Counted from the stretch's first letter, positions 1 through 10,633 are shown. The stretch: DNA of 64,000 nucleotides from Arthrobacter nitrophenolicus (GCF_000332815.1 NZ_AOFD01000013.1:1-64000), one strand, 5' to 3'. Program-made: numbers and translations. The notes: generated from the sequence alone by a model not told the origin.

Positions 1-227
1 TGGCTTCACTCTTGTCAAACCGGCGGCCGCGACCTTCATCAGCGTGAAGCTTTTTGGTCGGGTTTTCCGGCTGACTCTGTGGACCAGCGCGGAAATAAAC
101 TCTACCACCACTCGGCCGGGATGGCCAACTCCCCCGGGAGCCGGTTCCCACCACGGACGCGTTGCGGCATGGAAAAGCCCGGAATCACAAGGATCCCGGG
201 CCGTTCCATGCGGGTCACACCGGCAGG
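1..227. other. Window edge, no supported gene
   Basis: No convincing coding region is visible apart from the terminator listed separately. On the minus strand an ATG at 39-37 opens a frame that runs off the window edge after 13 codons (MKVAAAGLTRVKP). It could be the start of a neighbouring minus-strand gene, but 13 residues are too few to judge. The plus-strand frames here look like random high-GC open frames. Confidence 0.3.
171..203 (-). terminator. Rho-independent terminator of the glgE-treS-mak/glgB operon
   Basis: Read on the minus strand, GCCCGG and CCGGGC flank a 13-nt loop and are followed by TTTT. It lies about 25 bases after the stop codon of the branching-enzyme gene, where an operon terminator is expected. 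The stem is short (6 bp), so the strength is uncertain. Confidence 0.55.
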
Positions 228-3200
228 CTAGGCGGTGCCGGTGGCCCCACTTCCCGTTACCTTCGGTGCAGCCGCACCTGGCTTGAAGTAGGCGGCGCCG
301 AGCGGAGGCAGGGTGACCGTCAGCGTGGCGGGCTGGCCGTCCTGGCCTTCGTCAACGGCCTTAAGTCCTTCCTTGTTCAGGACACCGGACCCGCCATAGG
401 TCTCGTGGTCCGTGTTGAGGACTTCCGTCCACGGCCCCGCCGTCGGTACGCCCAGCGTGTAGCCGACATGCGGACCGCCGGAGAAGTTGATGGCGCACAC
501 CAGCGGGTTGCCGTCCTTGTCCCAGCGGATGAAGGACAGGACATTGTGGTCTGCGTCGCCGCCGTTGATCCACTGGAAACCGCCAGGCTCGTTGTCCCGG
601 GTGTAGAGCGCCGGTGTGGTCTTGTACAGCTCGTTCAAGTCCTTGGTCAGAAGCTGCAGGCCCTTGTGCGCGGGGATGTCGGCAAGCCACCAGTCGAGCC
701 CGTGCTGCTCGGACCATTCCGCTTCCTGGCCGAATTCGGTGCCCATGAAGATCAACTGCTTGCCGGGGTGCGCCCACTGGTAGCCCAGGAAAGCGCGCAG
801 GTTGGCGAGCTGCTGCCAGCGGTCGCCCGGCATCTTGCGCAGCATGGATCCCTTGCCGTGCACAACCTCATCGTGGCTGATGGGCAGCAGGAAGTTTTCC
901 GTGAACGCGTACACCATGGAGAACGTGACGGTGCCGTGGTGCCATTTGCGGTTGATGGGATCCTCGGAGGCGTACTTGAGGGAGTCGTGCATCCAGCCCA
1001 TGTTCCATTTGAGTCCGAAGCCCAGCCCGCCGTGGCTGGTGGGGGCGGTTACCCCCGGGAACGCTGTTGATTCCTCTGCGATCATCACCGCACCCGGGTG
1101 CGTCTTGTAGACGGTGGCGTTGACTTCCTGCAGGAAGGAGATGGCCTCCAGGTTTTCCCGTCCGCCGAAGCGGTTGGGCTGCCACTGGCCGTCCTGACGG
1201 GAGTAGTCCAGGTAGAGCATGGAGGCAACCGCATCCACGCGCAGGCCGTCGATGTGGAACTCGTCGAGCCAGTAGAGGGCGTTGGCCACCAGGAAGTTGC
1301 GTACCTCGGTGCGGCCAAAGTCGAAGATCAGGGTGCCCCAGTCAGGGTGCTCGCCGAGGTTGGGGTCTGCGTGTTCGTAGAGGGGCTCGCCGTCGAACTG
1401 GGCCAGGGCCCAGGCATCCTTCGGGAAGTGGGCAGGGACCCAGTCCAGCAGCACGCCGATGCCGGCCTGGTGGAGGGTGTCCACCAGGTACCGGAATTCA
1501 TCCGGGTGCCCAAAGCGGGACGTCGGCGCGAAGTAGGAGGTGACCTGGTAGCCCCAGGAGCCGCCGAACGGGTGCTCCGCCACCGGCATGAACTCCACGT
1601 GGGTGAATCCAAGCCACTTGACGTAGTCCACCAGTTCCTTGGCGAGCTCGCGGTAGCCCAGCCCGAGCCGCCAGGAGCCGAGGTGTACTTCGTAGACGCT
1701 CATCGGGGAATTGTGCGGGTCCCGCTGGGCGCGGGCTTCCATCCACTCGTCGTCCTTGAAGGCGTAGGAGGATTCCACCACCCTTGAAGCCGTCAGCGGC
1801 GGAACCTCGGTGCCGAACGCAAGCGGATCGGCCTTCTCCACCCAGTGACCGGCCTTGGTCCGGATTTCGAACTTGTAGCAGGCGCCTGCCGACACGCCGG
1901 GAATGAAGAGTTCCCACACCCCGGAGGAGCCCAGGGAGCGGAGGGAGTGTTCGCGTCCGTCCCAGGCGTTGAAATCACCCTTGACCCGGACAGCCTGCGC
2001 GTTGGGAGCCCAGACGGCGAAGGAAACGCCGTCCACGTCACCCAGCGGGGACTTGTAGTGCTGGGCGTGGGCGCCCAGCACCTCCCAGAGCTTTTCGTGC
2101 CGGCCCTCGCCGATCAGGTGCAGGTCCACCTCGCCGACGGTGGGCAGGTACCGGTACGGTTCGTCCACCGTCACCGGCTCAGCCCCGGGGTAGGTGACCG
2201 ACAGCCGGTAATCGGGCACATGTCCGTGCTGCAGCGGTTCCAGGACGGCAACCCAGACGCCGTGCGCCTCGTGCTGCATGGGAGTTTCGCCTGCGGAGGT
2301 GATGACGCTGACGGCTTCGGCGAGGTGCTTCACCGTGCGGATGGTGACGTGCCCGTAGTCGTCCAGGTGCGCGCCCAGGACCGAGTGGGGGGCGTGGTGT
2401 TCACCGTTTGCGATCCTGCCCAAGGTGCCGTCGTCCACCTGCAGCGGTGCGCCCGGGCGGTCAGTTCGTGCTGAGCCTGTCATTTCGTTACCTTCCGATG
2501 CTGCCCCGGCATGGTCGCCGGCGCTGTTACCGCTAAGGAGCCGCCTGGAGGCGTTCACCGGGATCGCCAGCCAGTCGGGCCTGTTACGCATTTCATAAAC
2601 TACTTCGTACAGTGCCTTGTCCAGCCACAATGCCACAAAGAGGGGCGCGTTCCGGTCCACGGTTCCCGGCGTGACACTGGCGTAGCCTTCCAGGAAAGCG
2701 TCTGCGCAGTCGTCCACCCACGTGGCAGGCACCTGGGCGCCTTCCTGTTCGCGCTGGGCGGCACCCGCCGCGTAGTCGAAGGACCGGAGCATTCCGACGA
2801 CGTCGCGCAGCGGAACATCGGGGACATTCCGTTCGGCGATGGGCCGGAGGGGCTCGCCTTCAAAGTCGAGGATGGCCCAGCGGGCAGGGCCATCCTGCGC
2901 CGGGACCTGCAGGATCTGGCCCAGGTGGAGGTCGCCGTGGATCCGCTGCAGCGGCCCGGTGGGCACGCCGTCGAGGCCTTGCAGCAGCGCTTCCAGTTCT
3001 TTGTCATAGTGCCCGACGGCGGGACCGGCTTCCGCCCATGCCTGCCGGACGCGCTGGGCTACTCCCGGTCCGATCACCTTGCCCGGTTCGCTTTCGGCGG
3101 ACTGTCCCAGCGCTTCGGCAAGGCGCCGGTGCACTGTTGCGGTGGCGGCGCCGAGGGCCCGCGCTTCTGCCGTGAAATCGGCTCCGGAACGGGCGGCATC

Positions 3201-3947
3201 CACGGCGAGGCGCCAGGCATCCCTGCCGCCGGCCAGGAATTCGTGTGCCACGGCCAGCTCGCCCTGGACCTGGCGGTTCCCCTTCCCGTTGGACGCGGTC
3301 CTGCCCGAGGCCAGCCACTCGCCCCGCACCCAGCCGAGGGTGGCGGGCACCTCGGATGTCCCGGCCGAGGTCAGGGCCGACCCCACCTCAACTTCGGGGT
3401 TCGCGCCCTCGGACAACACGCGGAAGAACTTCACGATCGCGGCCGATTCGCCGTCGTCCACAATGACTGAACTGTTGGACTGCTCGCCGGACAGGACCTT
3501 CACCACACCCCGCGCGCTGGGCAGCCGGTAGCTCCCGGGGACCCTGAAGCCCGCTGCCGTGCCGCTGGCAGCCTTCTCCTCATTCCGGATCAGCTCCAGC
3601 CAGCTGCCCACGAAGTCGGGATCATGGACGGCGTCGTAGACCCAAGGCCGGGACGGATCCGTCCCGGCGGCTTCGCCGACAAGCGCGCGTTCCATTCCTG
3701 CCGCGGGTGCCGGCCGGAAGCTCAGCGGGACCTGGACCACGGCAGTCCGCCTGGCGCCGTCGGGCCCCTGCGTGCTGACATTCAGCAGGAACACGGACAG
3801 GGCTGCGTGCCTGGCCGGGTCTTCAAGCCCCAGGCTCCCGGCCTGGGACATCTCGAAGTCCGGCGACTTGATGGGAAACCAGCGTTGCTTCGGGAGCCAT
3901 TCCTGGAGCAGCGCGGTCAGGGCGGGCGTGAGAATAGGCTGGTTCAT
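228..3947 (-). CDS. glgB: Maltokinase / 1,4-alpha-glucan branching enzyme fusion (Mak-GlgB)
   Basis: A 1239-residue protein with two enzymes in one chain. Residues 1 to about 475 match maltokinase (Mak/Pep2): an N-terminal cap (WLPKQRWFP) and a kinase core with RIHGDLHLGQIL and AILDFEGEP. This part would phosphorylate maltose to maltose-1-phosphate. After a Gly/Ala/Ser-rich linker, residues 489-1239 form a full GH13 branching enzyme: an N1 domain, a CBM48 segment (VRVKGDFNAWDG), and the four GH13 motifs with DGLRVDAV (nucleophile near 904), IAEEST (acid near 957) and SHDEVVHGKGSM (near 1025). It starts 1 base after the treS stop with GAGGAG upstream, so it is translated with treS. The order glgE-treS-mak/glgB puts all four steps of the GlgE pathway on one transcript. 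In many actinobacteria Mak is separate or fused to TreS. A Shine-Dalgarno sequence and ATG inside the linker may give a separate GlgB. Confidence 0.93.
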   Translation of the reverse strand: MNQPILTPALTALLQEWLPKQRWFPIKSPDFEMSQAGSLGLEDPARHAALSVFLLNVSTQGPDGARRTAVVQVPLSFRPAPAAGMERALVGEAAGTDPSRPWVYDAVHDPDFVGSWLELIRNEEKAASGTAAGFRVPGSYRLPSARGVVKVLSGEQSNSSVIVDDGESAAIVKFFRVLSEGANPEVEVGSALTSAGTSEVPATLGWVRGEWLASGRTASNGKGNRQVQGELAVAHEFLAGGRDAWRLAVDAARSGADFTAEARALGAATATVHRRLAEALGQSAESEPGKVIGPGVAQRVRQAWAEAGPAVGHYDKELEALLQGLDGVPTGPLQRIHGDLHLGQILQVPAQDGPARWAILDFEGEPLRPIAERNVPDVPLRDVVGMLRSFDYAAGAAQREQEGAQVPATWVDDCADAFLEGYASVTPGTVDRNAPLFVALWLDKALYEVVYEMRNRPDWLAIPVNASRRLLSGNSAGDHAGAASEGNEMTGSARTDRPGAPLQVDDGTLGRIANGEHHAPHSVLGAHLDDYGHVTIRTVKHLAEAVSVITSAGETPMQHEAHGVWVAVLEPLQHGHVPDYRLSVTYPGAEPVTVDEPYRYLPTVGEVDLHLIGEGRHEKLWEVLGAHAQHYKSPLGDVDGVSFAVWAPNAQAVRVKGDFNAWDGREHSLRSLGSSGVWELFIPGVSAGACYKFEIRTKAGHWVEKADPLAFGTEVPPLTASRVVESSYAFKDDEWMEARAQRDPHNSPMSVYEVHLGSWRLGLGYRELAKELVDYVKWLGFTHVEFMPVAEHPFGGSWGYQVTSYFAPTSRFGHPDEFRYLVDTLHQAGIGVLLDWVPAHFPKDAWALAQFDGEPLYEHADPNLGEHPDWGTLIFDFGRTEVRNFLVANALYWLDEFHIDGLRVDAVASMLYLDYSRQDGQWQPNRFGGRENLEAISFLQEVNATVYKTHPGAVMIAEESTAFPGVTAPTSHGGLGFGLKWNMGWMHDSLKYASEDPINRKWHHGTVTFSMVYAFTENFLLPISHDEVVHGKGSMLRKMPGDRWQQLANLRAFLGYQWAHPGKQLIFMGTEFGQEAEWSEQHGLDWWLADIPAHKGLQLLTKDLNELYKTTPALYTRDNEPGGFQWINGGDADHNVLSFIRWDKDGNPLVCAINFSGGPHVGYTLGVPTAGPWTEVLNTDHETYGGSGVLNKEGLKAVDEGQDGQPATLTVTLPPLGAAYFKPGAAAPKVTGSGATGTA
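2481..2496 (-). promoter_or_regulatory. Internal Shine-Dalgarno and ATG at the Mak-GlgB junction
   Basis: GGAAGG (2496-2491) sits 7 bases before an in-frame ATG (2483-2481, Met489), exactly at the start of the branching-enzyme half. The downstream 751 residues are a normal GlgB length. This looks like the retained start site of a once separate glgB and could still produce free GlgB. No promoter was identified here. Confidence 0.5.
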
Positions 3948-3948
3948 G

Positions 3949-5745
3949 TCACTCCTCTATCGACAGGATGGGCATGGCCTGGGTGTAGGGCGACGACGGG
4001 TTGGATGCCGCCGACCGGACGCGCAGCCAGAAGAAGTCGTGGCTGCCCAGGGTCAGCGTCAGCGTGCCGTCGTCATTGATTCCGGGGAACACCTGTCCCC
4101 CGAAGACATCCCGCAGTCCGCGGCCGGCGTACTCCGGTACCCGCAGCCAGGCTGCCACGGGGTGCTGCGAAAGATTGAAGGCGCACAGGATGGTTTCGCC
4201 GTCCATCCCCGCGGGGTTGCCGTAGGGCAGTTCACGCAGGTAGGCAAGGACGGCGTCGTGGTCGGCCTCCACGTGTTTGTAGCCGCCCAGTCCGAACGCG
4301 GGATGGTTCTTGCGGACACTCAGGATCTGCCGGGTCCACCGGAGCAGGGAGCCGGAGTGGGCGGCCTCGGCCTCCACGTTCGCCATGCTGTAGTTGTACA
4401 CCAGCGACTGGATGGGAGGCAGGTACAGCTTGCCCGGGTCCGCATGGGAGAAACCGGCGTTCCGGTCGGGGTTCCACTGCATGGGGGTGCGGACGGCGTC
4501 CCGGTCCTCGAGCCAGATGTTGTCGCCCATGCCGATTTCGTCGCCGTAGTACAGGAACGGGCTGCCTGGCAGGGACAGGAGCAGCGCGTTGATCAGTTCG
4601 ATCTCGGCACGCGAGTTATCCAGCAGCGGCGCCAGCCGGCGCCGGATGCCGATGTTGGCCCGCATCCGCGGATCGGGGGCGTACCAGCCGAGCATGGCCG
4701 CGCGTTCGTCCGCGGTGACCATTTCGAGGGTCAACTCGTCATGGTTCCGCAGGAAGGTGCCCCACTGCGCGCCCTCAGGAATGTCCGGGGTGTCCTTCAT
4801 GGTCTCGATGATGGGCGCTGCCTTCTGGTCCCGGAGCGCGTAGTAGAGCCGCGGCATGATCGGGAAGTGGAAGGCCATGTGGCATTCCGGTTCAGCTTCC
4901 GTGCCGAAGTACTCCACCACTTCGTTGGGCGGCTGGTTGGCCTCGGCGATAATCACCCGGCCGGGGTAGCTTTCGTCCACCATGGCCCGCAGTTTGCGGA
5001 GGAACTCGTGGGTGGCAGGCAGGTTCTCGCAGTTTGTCCCTTCCTCCTCGTACAGGTAGGGGATGGCGTCGGCCCGGAAACCGTCGATGCCCTGGTCCAG
5101 CCAGAACCGCACCACATCGAAGAGCGCGTCGATCACCTTGGGGTTTTCGAAGTTCAGGTCCGGCTGGTGGCTGAAGAACCGGTGCCAGAAGAACTGCCGC
5201 CTGATGGGGTCGAATGTCCAGTTCGATTCCTCGGTGTCCACGAAGATGATGCGGGCGTCCTGGTACTTCTCGTCCGTGTCGCTCCAGACGTAGAAGTCAC
5301 CATAGGGCCCGTCGGGGTCCTTGCGGGACTCCTGGAACCAGGGGTGCTGGTCCGAGGTGTGGTTCAGCGGCAGGTCGATGATCACGCGCACGCCCCGGGC
5401 ATGCGCCTCGGCCACCAGGCGCTTGAAGTCGCTGATGGTGCCGAACTCGTCCAGCACGGAGTTGTAGTCGGAGATGTCGTAGCCTCCGTCCCGCAGCGGC
5501 GACTGGAAGAAGGGCGGCAGCCAGAGGCAGTCCACGCCAAGCCACTGCAGGTAGTCCAACCGGTCGATCAGGCCGGAGAAGTCTCCGGACCCGTCGCCGT
5601 TGGCATCCGCGAAAGCCCGGACCAGTACTTCGTAGAACACGGCCTTCCGGTACCACAGCGGATCATGCTGGAGGCCCGGGGCGTTGAGTTCGAATGTGCT
5701 CTTGGGGGTGAAGTGCTGGCCCGAACTTTGCGGAGTAAAACTCAC
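3949..5745 (-). CDS. treS: Maltose alpha-D-glucosyltransferase / trehalose synthase
   Basis: A 598-residue GH13 enzyme that interconverts trehalose and maltose. It feeds maltose to the maltokinase encoded by the next gene. GH13 motifs are present in order: [23 protein letters not shown] (nucleophile Asp near 226), IIAEANQPP and [11 protein letters not shown]. The long insert after the first motif ([14 protein letters not shown]) is typical of TreS rather than of oligo-1,6-glucosidases. The GTG start overlaps the glgE stop by 4 bases (GTGA), indicating translational coupling. Length matches stand-alone TreS; no kinase domain is attached because the maltokinase is fused to GlgB instead. Confidence 0.95.
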   Translation of the reverse strand: MSFTPQSSGQHFTPKSTFELNAPGLQHDPLWYRKAVFYEVLVRAFADANGDGSGDFSGLIDRLDYLQWLGVDCLWLPPFFQSPLRDGGYDISDYNSVLDEFGTISDFKRLVAEAHARGVRVIIDLPLNHTSDQHPWFQESRKDPDGPYGDFYVWSDTDEKYQDARIIFVDTEESNWTFDPIRRQFFWHRFFSHQPDLNFENPKVIDALFDVVRFWLDQGIDGFRADAIPYLYEEEGTNCENLPATHEFLRKLRAMVDESYPGRVIIAEANQPPNEVVEYFGTEAEPECHMAFHFPIMPRLYYALRDQKAAPIIETMKDTPDIPEGAQWGTFLRNHDELTLEMVTADERAAMLGWYAPDPRMRANIGIRRRLAPLLDNSRAEIELINALLLSLPGSPFLYYGDEIGMGDNIWLEDRDAVRTPMQWNPDRNAGFSHADPGKLYLPPIQSLVYNYSMANVEAEAAHSGSLLRWTRQILSVRKNHPAFGLGGYKHVEADHDAVLAYLRELPYGNPAGMDGETILCAFNLSQHPVAAWLRVPEYAGRGLRDVFGGQVFPGINDDGTLTLTLGSHDFFWLRVRSAASNPSSPYTQAMPILSIEE

Positions 5746-7823
5746 TGATGCATTCTCCTCACGCTGAGGATGTGTGCGGGCTCAACGTGCGGGTCCAGGC
5801 GTACGTAGTTGTACTCGCCCCACTCCCAGCTTTCGCCGGAGATGAGGTCGTCCACGTAGAACCCGCCGTTGGCGGTCAGGTCCTGCGGGTCCAGTTCAAG
5901 TGCGGCGAGGTCCAGGGTCACGGTGCATTCCTTGGTAACGTGCGGGTCCACGTTGACCACCACGATGAGCGTGTCCTTGGAACCGTCAGGCAAGGTCTTG
6001 TGCTTGGAGTACACCACCGTGGAAGCGTCCGTGCTCTGGTGGACCGTAAGGTTCTGCAGGTCCTGGAGCGCAGGATGGTCCCGGCGCAGGTGGTTCAGCC
6101 GGGTGATGAACGGTGCCAGGGTGCGTCCGGATTCGGCTGCCGCATTCCAGTCGCGCGCCTTGTATTCGAACTTCTCGTTGTCGATGTACTCCTCGGCACC
6201 CGGCCGGGCAACGTGCTCATACAGCTCGTAGCCGGCGTAGACCCCCCACAGCGGGCTGGCCGTTGCGGCCAGCACTGCCCTGATCCGGAATGCCGGCGGG
6301 CCACCGAACTGGAGGTAGGGGGTGAGGATGTCCGGGGTGTTGACGAAGAAGTTGGGCCGGAAGAACGCCGGCGATTCGTGGCTCACCTCCTGGAAGTAGT
6401 CCTCGATCTCCTTCTTGGTGTTGCGCCAGGTGAAGTAGGTGTAGGACTGCTGGAAGCCGGCCCGGCCCAGGGCGTGCATCATCGCGGGCCGGGTGAACGC
6501 CTCGGCGAGGAACACCACTCCCGGCACTGCTTTATTGACTTCGGCAATGAGCCACTCCCAGAACCAAACAGGTTTGGTGTGCGGGTTATCTACCCGGAAA
6601 ATCTTTACGCCGTGGCTGACCCAGAGCAGGACAATCCGCAGAATTTCATTGGAAAGACCCTCAGGATCATTATCGAAATTCAGCGGATAAATGTCCTGGT
6701 ACTTCTTGGGCGGATTTTCGGCGTAGGCAATACTGCCGTCAACGCGGGTGGTGAACCATTCCGGGTGCGACGTCACCCAGGGGTGGTCCGGGGCGGCCTG
6801 CAGGGCAAGGTCCAGGGCAACTTCCAGGCCCAGCTCATTGGCCCTGGCCACGAAAGCGTCAAAGTCCTCGAAAGTGCCGAGGTCGGGGTGGATGGCGTCG
6901 TGCCCGCCTTCCTCGGAACCAATGGCCCAAGGCGAACCGGGGTCATGCGGGCCGGCAACCAGGGTGTTGTTGGGCCCCTTGCGGTGCTTCACGCCGATGG
7001 GATGGATGGGCGGCATGTACAGGACGTCGAAGCCCATGGCCGCAACGGCGTCCAGCCGCCTCGCTGCAGTGCGGAAGTTTCCGGAGGTCCAGACGCCGGT
7101 GGAGTGGTCCTTGACCGCGCCTTCAGAACGGGGGAAGAACTCGTACCAGGCACCGCGGCCGGCACGGTCACGCTCAACGTTGAGCGGGAACTTCTCCGAA
7201 ACGGTCACCAGCTCACGGATGGGCTGGCGGGCGACAATGTCAGCCACTCCTTGACTGAACCCGGCGGCGAGGCGGTCCTCCGGGCTCAGCGACTGGTCCG
7301 CCAGCCTCTCGGCCACCCAGCGCAACGTGGCTCTGTCCGCCTCGTTCCGCGAGTCGTCGTCGGACGCTTCGGACAGCAGCGCAGCGCCTTCGGCGAGCAT
7401 CAGTTCAACATCGATCCCGGCAGCGATCTTGACCTCGGCGTTGTGGTGCCAGGTGCCGTAGCGGTCATGCCAGGCTTCAATCACAAAGGACCAGTGCCCG
7501 GTTTCCGACGGCGTGAGGATGCCCTCCCAGCGGTCGGTTCCCATGCCGCGTTCCCCACGCGGCGGCGCGAGCCGGACGCGCTGGCGCTCCGCGCCCGACG
7601 GGTCCAGCAGGACTGCGCTTACGCCGAGCTGGTCGTGGCCTTCCCTGAAACAGGTGGCACCCACAACGATTCCTTCGCCCGGCAGGGCCTTGGCCGGGAA
7701 CTTTCCACCCTCGACGACGGGCTGCACGGCCGTGATCGGAAAACGTCCGAACCGCAGTCCCTCCGTGATGGATCCCCTTGGCATTTTCTCTGTTACGGCA
7801 CTGGTTCCTGAGTTAGTCGTCAC
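5742..7823 (-). CDS. glgE: Alpha-1,4-glucan:maltose-1-phosphate maltosyltransferase
   Basis: A 693-residue GH13_3 protein, the normal GlgE length. It transfers maltose from maltose-1-phosphate to the end of an alpha-1,4-glucan. Visible are an N-terminal beta-domain (residues about 15-130), the TIM barrel with [12 protein letters not shown] and [31 protein letters not shown] (nucleophile Asp near 412), [10 protein letters not shown], and a C-terminal beta domain. The [12 protein letters not shown] segment is characteristic of GlgE. It is the first gene of the operon and its start faces glgP across 152 bases. Nearby ATG/ACG codons leave the exact start slightly open. Confidence 0.95.
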   Translation of the reverse strand: MTTNSGTSAVTEKMPRGSITEGLRFGRFPITAVQPVVEGGKFPAKALPGEGIVVGATCFREGHDQLGVSAVLLDPSGAERQRVRLAPPRGERGMGTDRWEGILTPSETGHWSFVIEAWHDRYGTWHHNAEVKIAAGIDVELMLAEGAALLSEASDDDSRNEADRATLRWVAERLADQSLSPEDRLAAGFSQGVADIVARQPIRELVTVSEKFPLNVERDRAGRGAWYEFFPRSEGAVKDHSTGVWTSGNFRTAARRLDAVAAMGFDVLYMPPIHPIGVKHRKGPNNTLVAGPHDPGSPWAIGSEEGGHDAIHPDLGTFEDFDAFVARANELGLEVALDLALQAAPDHPWVTSHPEWFTTRVDGSIAYAENPPKKYQDIYPLNFDNDPEGLSNEILRIVLLWVSHGVKIFRVDNPHTKPVWFWEWLIAEVNKAVPGVVFLAEAFTRPAMMHALGRAGFQQSYTYFTWRNTKKEIEDYFQEVSHESPAFFRPNFFVNTPDILTPYLQFGGPPAFRIRAVLAATASPLWGVYAGYELYEHVARPGAEEYIDNEKFEYKARDWNAAAESGRTLAPFITRLNHLRRDHPALQDLQNLTVHQSTDASTVVYSKHKTLPDGSKDTLIVVVNVDPHVTKECTVTLDLAALELDPQDLTANGGFYVDDLISGESWEWGEYNYVRLDPHVEPAHILSVRRMHQ

Positions 7824-7975
7824 AGCCTCGACGTTAGCGAGAAAAGTCCGAGATTGCTAAGGCTGCTCACTATTTTCGTCGTGCCGTACGTCATTTCCTC
7901 CACGCCCTTGTCATTTACCCAAAAGAAACCCAAAGCTGGTTCCAGCCGCCCATGTTGTCCGTTAGTGTGACGCAG
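7824..7975. promoter_or_regulatory. Divergent glgE/glgP control region
   Basis: A 152-base gap between two divergent genes must hold promoters for both. It is AT-richer than its flanks. An imperfect inverted pair, TTAGCGA and TTGCTAA, lies at about 7834-7860 close to the glgE start. On the glgP side TAGTGT (7963-7968) fits an actinobacterial -10 box 7 bases before the preferred GTG, which would give a leaderless glgP mRNA. No clear -35 element or Shine-Dalgarno was seen for glgP. Confidence 0.35.
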
Positions 7976-10594
7976 GTGAAGGCAATCCGCAGGTTTACGG
8001 TCCGTACAGTCCTCCCCGAACCCATCCGTCCGCTGGCACGGCTCGCGAGCAATTTGCGCTGGTCCTGGCACCGCCCCACCCGGGAACTCTTCGCCGGGTT
8101 GAACCCGCGCATCTGGGAGGAAAGCGAGCAGGACCCCGTTGGCTTCCTGGGCATGGTCAGCAGGGAAGAATTCCAGCGACTGGCCGCAGACCGGTCGGTG
8201 GTGGAGCGGGTGCGGGCAGCGGAGGAAGACCTTGACCGGTACCTTGAGGAACCGCGCTGGTACCAGGGCCTGGGACCGGAAGCACCGGCGTCCATCGCCT
8301 ACTTCTCCCCCGAGTTCGGCATCACCGAGGTCCTGCCGCAGTATTCCGGCGGCCTGGGGATCCTGGCCGGCGACCACCTGAAGGCCGCGTCGGACCTCGG
8401 CGTGCCGCTGGTCGGTGTGGGCCTGCTCTACCAGGCCGGCTACTTCAAGCAGTCCCTGTCCCGGGACGCCTGGCAGCAGGAGACCTACCCCGTCCTGGAC
8501 CCGGACGGCCTGCCCCTCACCCTGCTTCGCGAGCCCTCCCCCGACGGCAACGGCAAGCCCCTGCAGATCACCCTGCCGTTGCCCAACGGCCGCCGGCTGC
8601 TGGCACACATCTGGCGGGCCGACGTCGGACGTGTCCCCCTGCTGCTCCTTGACTCCAATGTGCCCGGCAACGATGACGCGGCGCGCAGCATCACGGACCG
8701 GCTGTACGGCGGCGGCGGTGACCACAGGCTGCAGCAGGAACTGCTGCTCGGCATGGGCGGGGTCAAGGCGCTGCGCGCCTTCCAGCAGCTCACCGGCTGC
8801 CCGGCACCGGAAGTGTTCCACACCAACGAGGGCCACGCAGGCTTCCTGGGCATCGAACGCATCCAGGAGCTCATGTCCGGGGACCAGGCGCTCACCTTCG
8901 ACGAGGCCCTGGCGGCCGGCCGCGCCTCCACCGTGTTCACCACCCACACTCCTGTTCCGGCCGGCATCGACCGGTTCGAGATCTCGCAGATCAGCCACTT
9001 CTTCCAGGCCGGCCTGGCGCCCGCCGTGCCGGTGGACCGGATCCTGGAACTGGGCCGTGAAAACTACGCCGACGGCAACCCGGCGGTGTTCAACATGGCG
9101 GTGATGGGCCTGCGCCTGGCACAGCGCGCCAACGGTGTGGCCAAGCTGCACGGCGAAGTGTCGCGTGGCATGTTCTCCGCGCTGTGGCCAGGCTTCGACC
9201 CCTCCGAGGTACCCATCACCTCGGTCACCAACGGAGTGCACGTGCCCACGTGGGTGGACAGCCGGATCGCCAAGCTGGCCCGCGACCAGTTCGGCAGCGA
9301 GGCCGAGGCCAACGGCCGCTGGGACCTGGCCTACAACGTCAGCGACGCCGATGTGTGGGCGCTGCGCCGGGAGATGCGTTCGGCGCTGGTGGACGACGTC
9401 CGCAAGCGGCTGCGTGCCGCCTGGAAGAAGCGCGGCGCCGCCGACGCCGAGCTGGGCTGGACGGACAACGTCCTGGACCCGGACGTGCTGACCATCGGCT
9501 TCGCCCGCCGCGTCCCCACCTACAAGCGGCTGACGCTCATGCTGCGTGAACCGGAACGGCTGAAGGCACTGCTCCTGCACAAGGAACATCCCATCCAGCT
9601 GGTCATCGCCGGCAAGTCCCATCCTGCCGACGACGCCGGCAAGAAGATGATCCAGGACCTGGTCCGGTTCACCGACGACCCCGAGGTCCGGCACCGGATC
9701 GCGTTCCTGCCCAACTACGACATCGCCATGGCGCGCACCCTGTTCCCGGGCTGCGACGTGTGGCTGAACAACCCGCTGCGTCCGCTGGAAGCCTGCGGGA
9801 CATCCGGCATGAAGGCGGCGCTGAACGGTTCGCTGAACCTGTCCGTCCTGGACGGCTGGTGGGACGAGATGTACGACGGCGAGAACGGCTGGGCGATTCC
9901 CACCGCCAATAACGGCGCATCACCGGAAGAACGCGACGACATCGAGGCCGCAGCCCTGTACGAGCTGCTCGAAACCCAGGTGGCCCCGAGGTTCTACGGC
10001 AGCACCGTCTCGGAAGCTGCGGGCGCGGCCGGGCCGTCGACGTCGGCGGCCGAGAAGGTGCCCACGCACTGGGTGTCCATGATCAAGCACACCTTGTCGC
10101 ACCTGGGCCCGGCCGTCTCCGCCGAGCGCATGCTGCGCGACTATGTGAACATCCTCTACCGCCCCGCCGCAGAGGCCGGACGCAGGGCCATCGCCAACTC
10201 GTACTCGCAGGCACGTTCGCTCGCATCGTGGTCGGCCAAGGTGCGTTCCAACTGGTCCCAGGTCCACGTGGAGCACGTGGACTCGGTGGGCGTCTCCGAG
10301 GATCCGCAGATCGGCGACACCCTGCAGGTCAACGCCTATGTGGCCCTGAACAGCCTCACCCCGGATGACGTGTGCGTGGAAGTGGCCTATGGCCGGGCCG
10401 AGGAAAGCGACACCCTGGCGGACATCACCCTGATGGAGCTGCAGGTGAAGGAGGACCTGGGCAACGGCCGCCACCTTTTCAGCGGCTCGCTGGTGATCGA
10501 CCGCTCGGGCTCCTTCGGCTACACGGTCAGGGTCCTGCCACGGCATGAAGCCCTGGCATCCAAGGCGGAGCTGGGCCTGATCGTCAACGCCTGA
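7976..10594 (+). CDS. glgP: Alpha-glucan (maltodextrin/glycogen) phosphorylase
   Basis: An 872-residue GT35 phosphorylase that releases glucose-1-phosphate from alpha-glucan. It begins with the DUF3417 segment (RPLARLASNLRWSWHRPTRELF) found in the actinobacterial/archaeal type. It has YFSPEFGITEVLPQYSGGLG, FHTNEGHAGFLGIERI, and the pyridoxal-phosphate region GTSGMKAALNGSLNLSVLDG with the Schiff-base Lys near residue 612. The GTG at 7976 is preferred over the ATG at 7952 because homologous proteins begin close to KAIRRFTVRTVLP. Degradation of the polymer is thus encoded opposite its synthesis (glgE operon), with the debranching enzyme glgX nearby. Confidence 0.93.
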   Translation: MKAIRRFTVRTVLPEPIRPLARLASNLRWSWHRPTRELFAGLNPRIWEESEQDPVGFLGMVSREEFQRLAADRSVVERVRAAEEDLDRYLEEPRWYQGLGPEAPASIAYFSPEFGITEVLPQYSGGLGILAGDHLKAASDLGVPLVGVGLLYQAGYFKQSLSRDAWQQETYPVLDPDGLPLTLLREPSPDGNGKPLQITLPLPNGRRLLAHIWRADVGRVPLLLLDSNVPGNDDAARSITDRLYGGGGDHRLQQELLLGMGGVKALRAFQQLTGCPAPEVFHTNEGHAGFLGIERIQELMSGDQALTFDEALAAGRASTVFTTHTPVPAGIDRFEISQISHFFQAGLAPAVPVDRILELGRENYADGNPAVFNMAVMGLRLAQRANGVAKLHGEVSRGMFSALWPGFDPSEVPITSVTNGVHVPTWVDSRIAKLARDQFGSEAEANGRWDLAYNVSDADVWALRREMRSALVDDVRKRLRAAWKKRGAADAELGWTDNVLDPDVLTIGFARRVPTYKRLTLMLREPERLKALLLHKEHPIQLVIAGKSHPADDAGKKMIQDLVRFTDDPEVRHRIAFLPNYDIAMARTLFPGCDVWLNNPLRPLEACGTSGMKAALNGSLNLSVLDGWWDEMYDGENGWAIPTANNGASPEERDDIEAAALYELLETQVAPRFYGSTVSEAAGAAGPSTSAAEKVPTHWVSMIKHTLSHLGPAVSAERMLRDYVNILYRPAAEAGRRAIANSYSQARSLASWSAKVRSNWSQVHVEHVDSVGVSEDPQIGDTLQVNAYVALNSLTPDDVCVEVAYGRAEESDTLADITLMELQVKEDLGNGRHLFSGSLVIDRSGSFGYTVRVLPRHEALASKAELGLIVNA

Positions 10595-10633
10595 CCCGTT
10601 CGCCAACCGGCCTGAACCGACGCAGGAGGACCC

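Noticed and set aside
3772-7811. Very long plus-strand open frames opposite treS and glgE
   Set aside because: They mirror real genes in a high-GC codon frame, show no domain signature, and the minus-strand genes carry all catalytic motifs.
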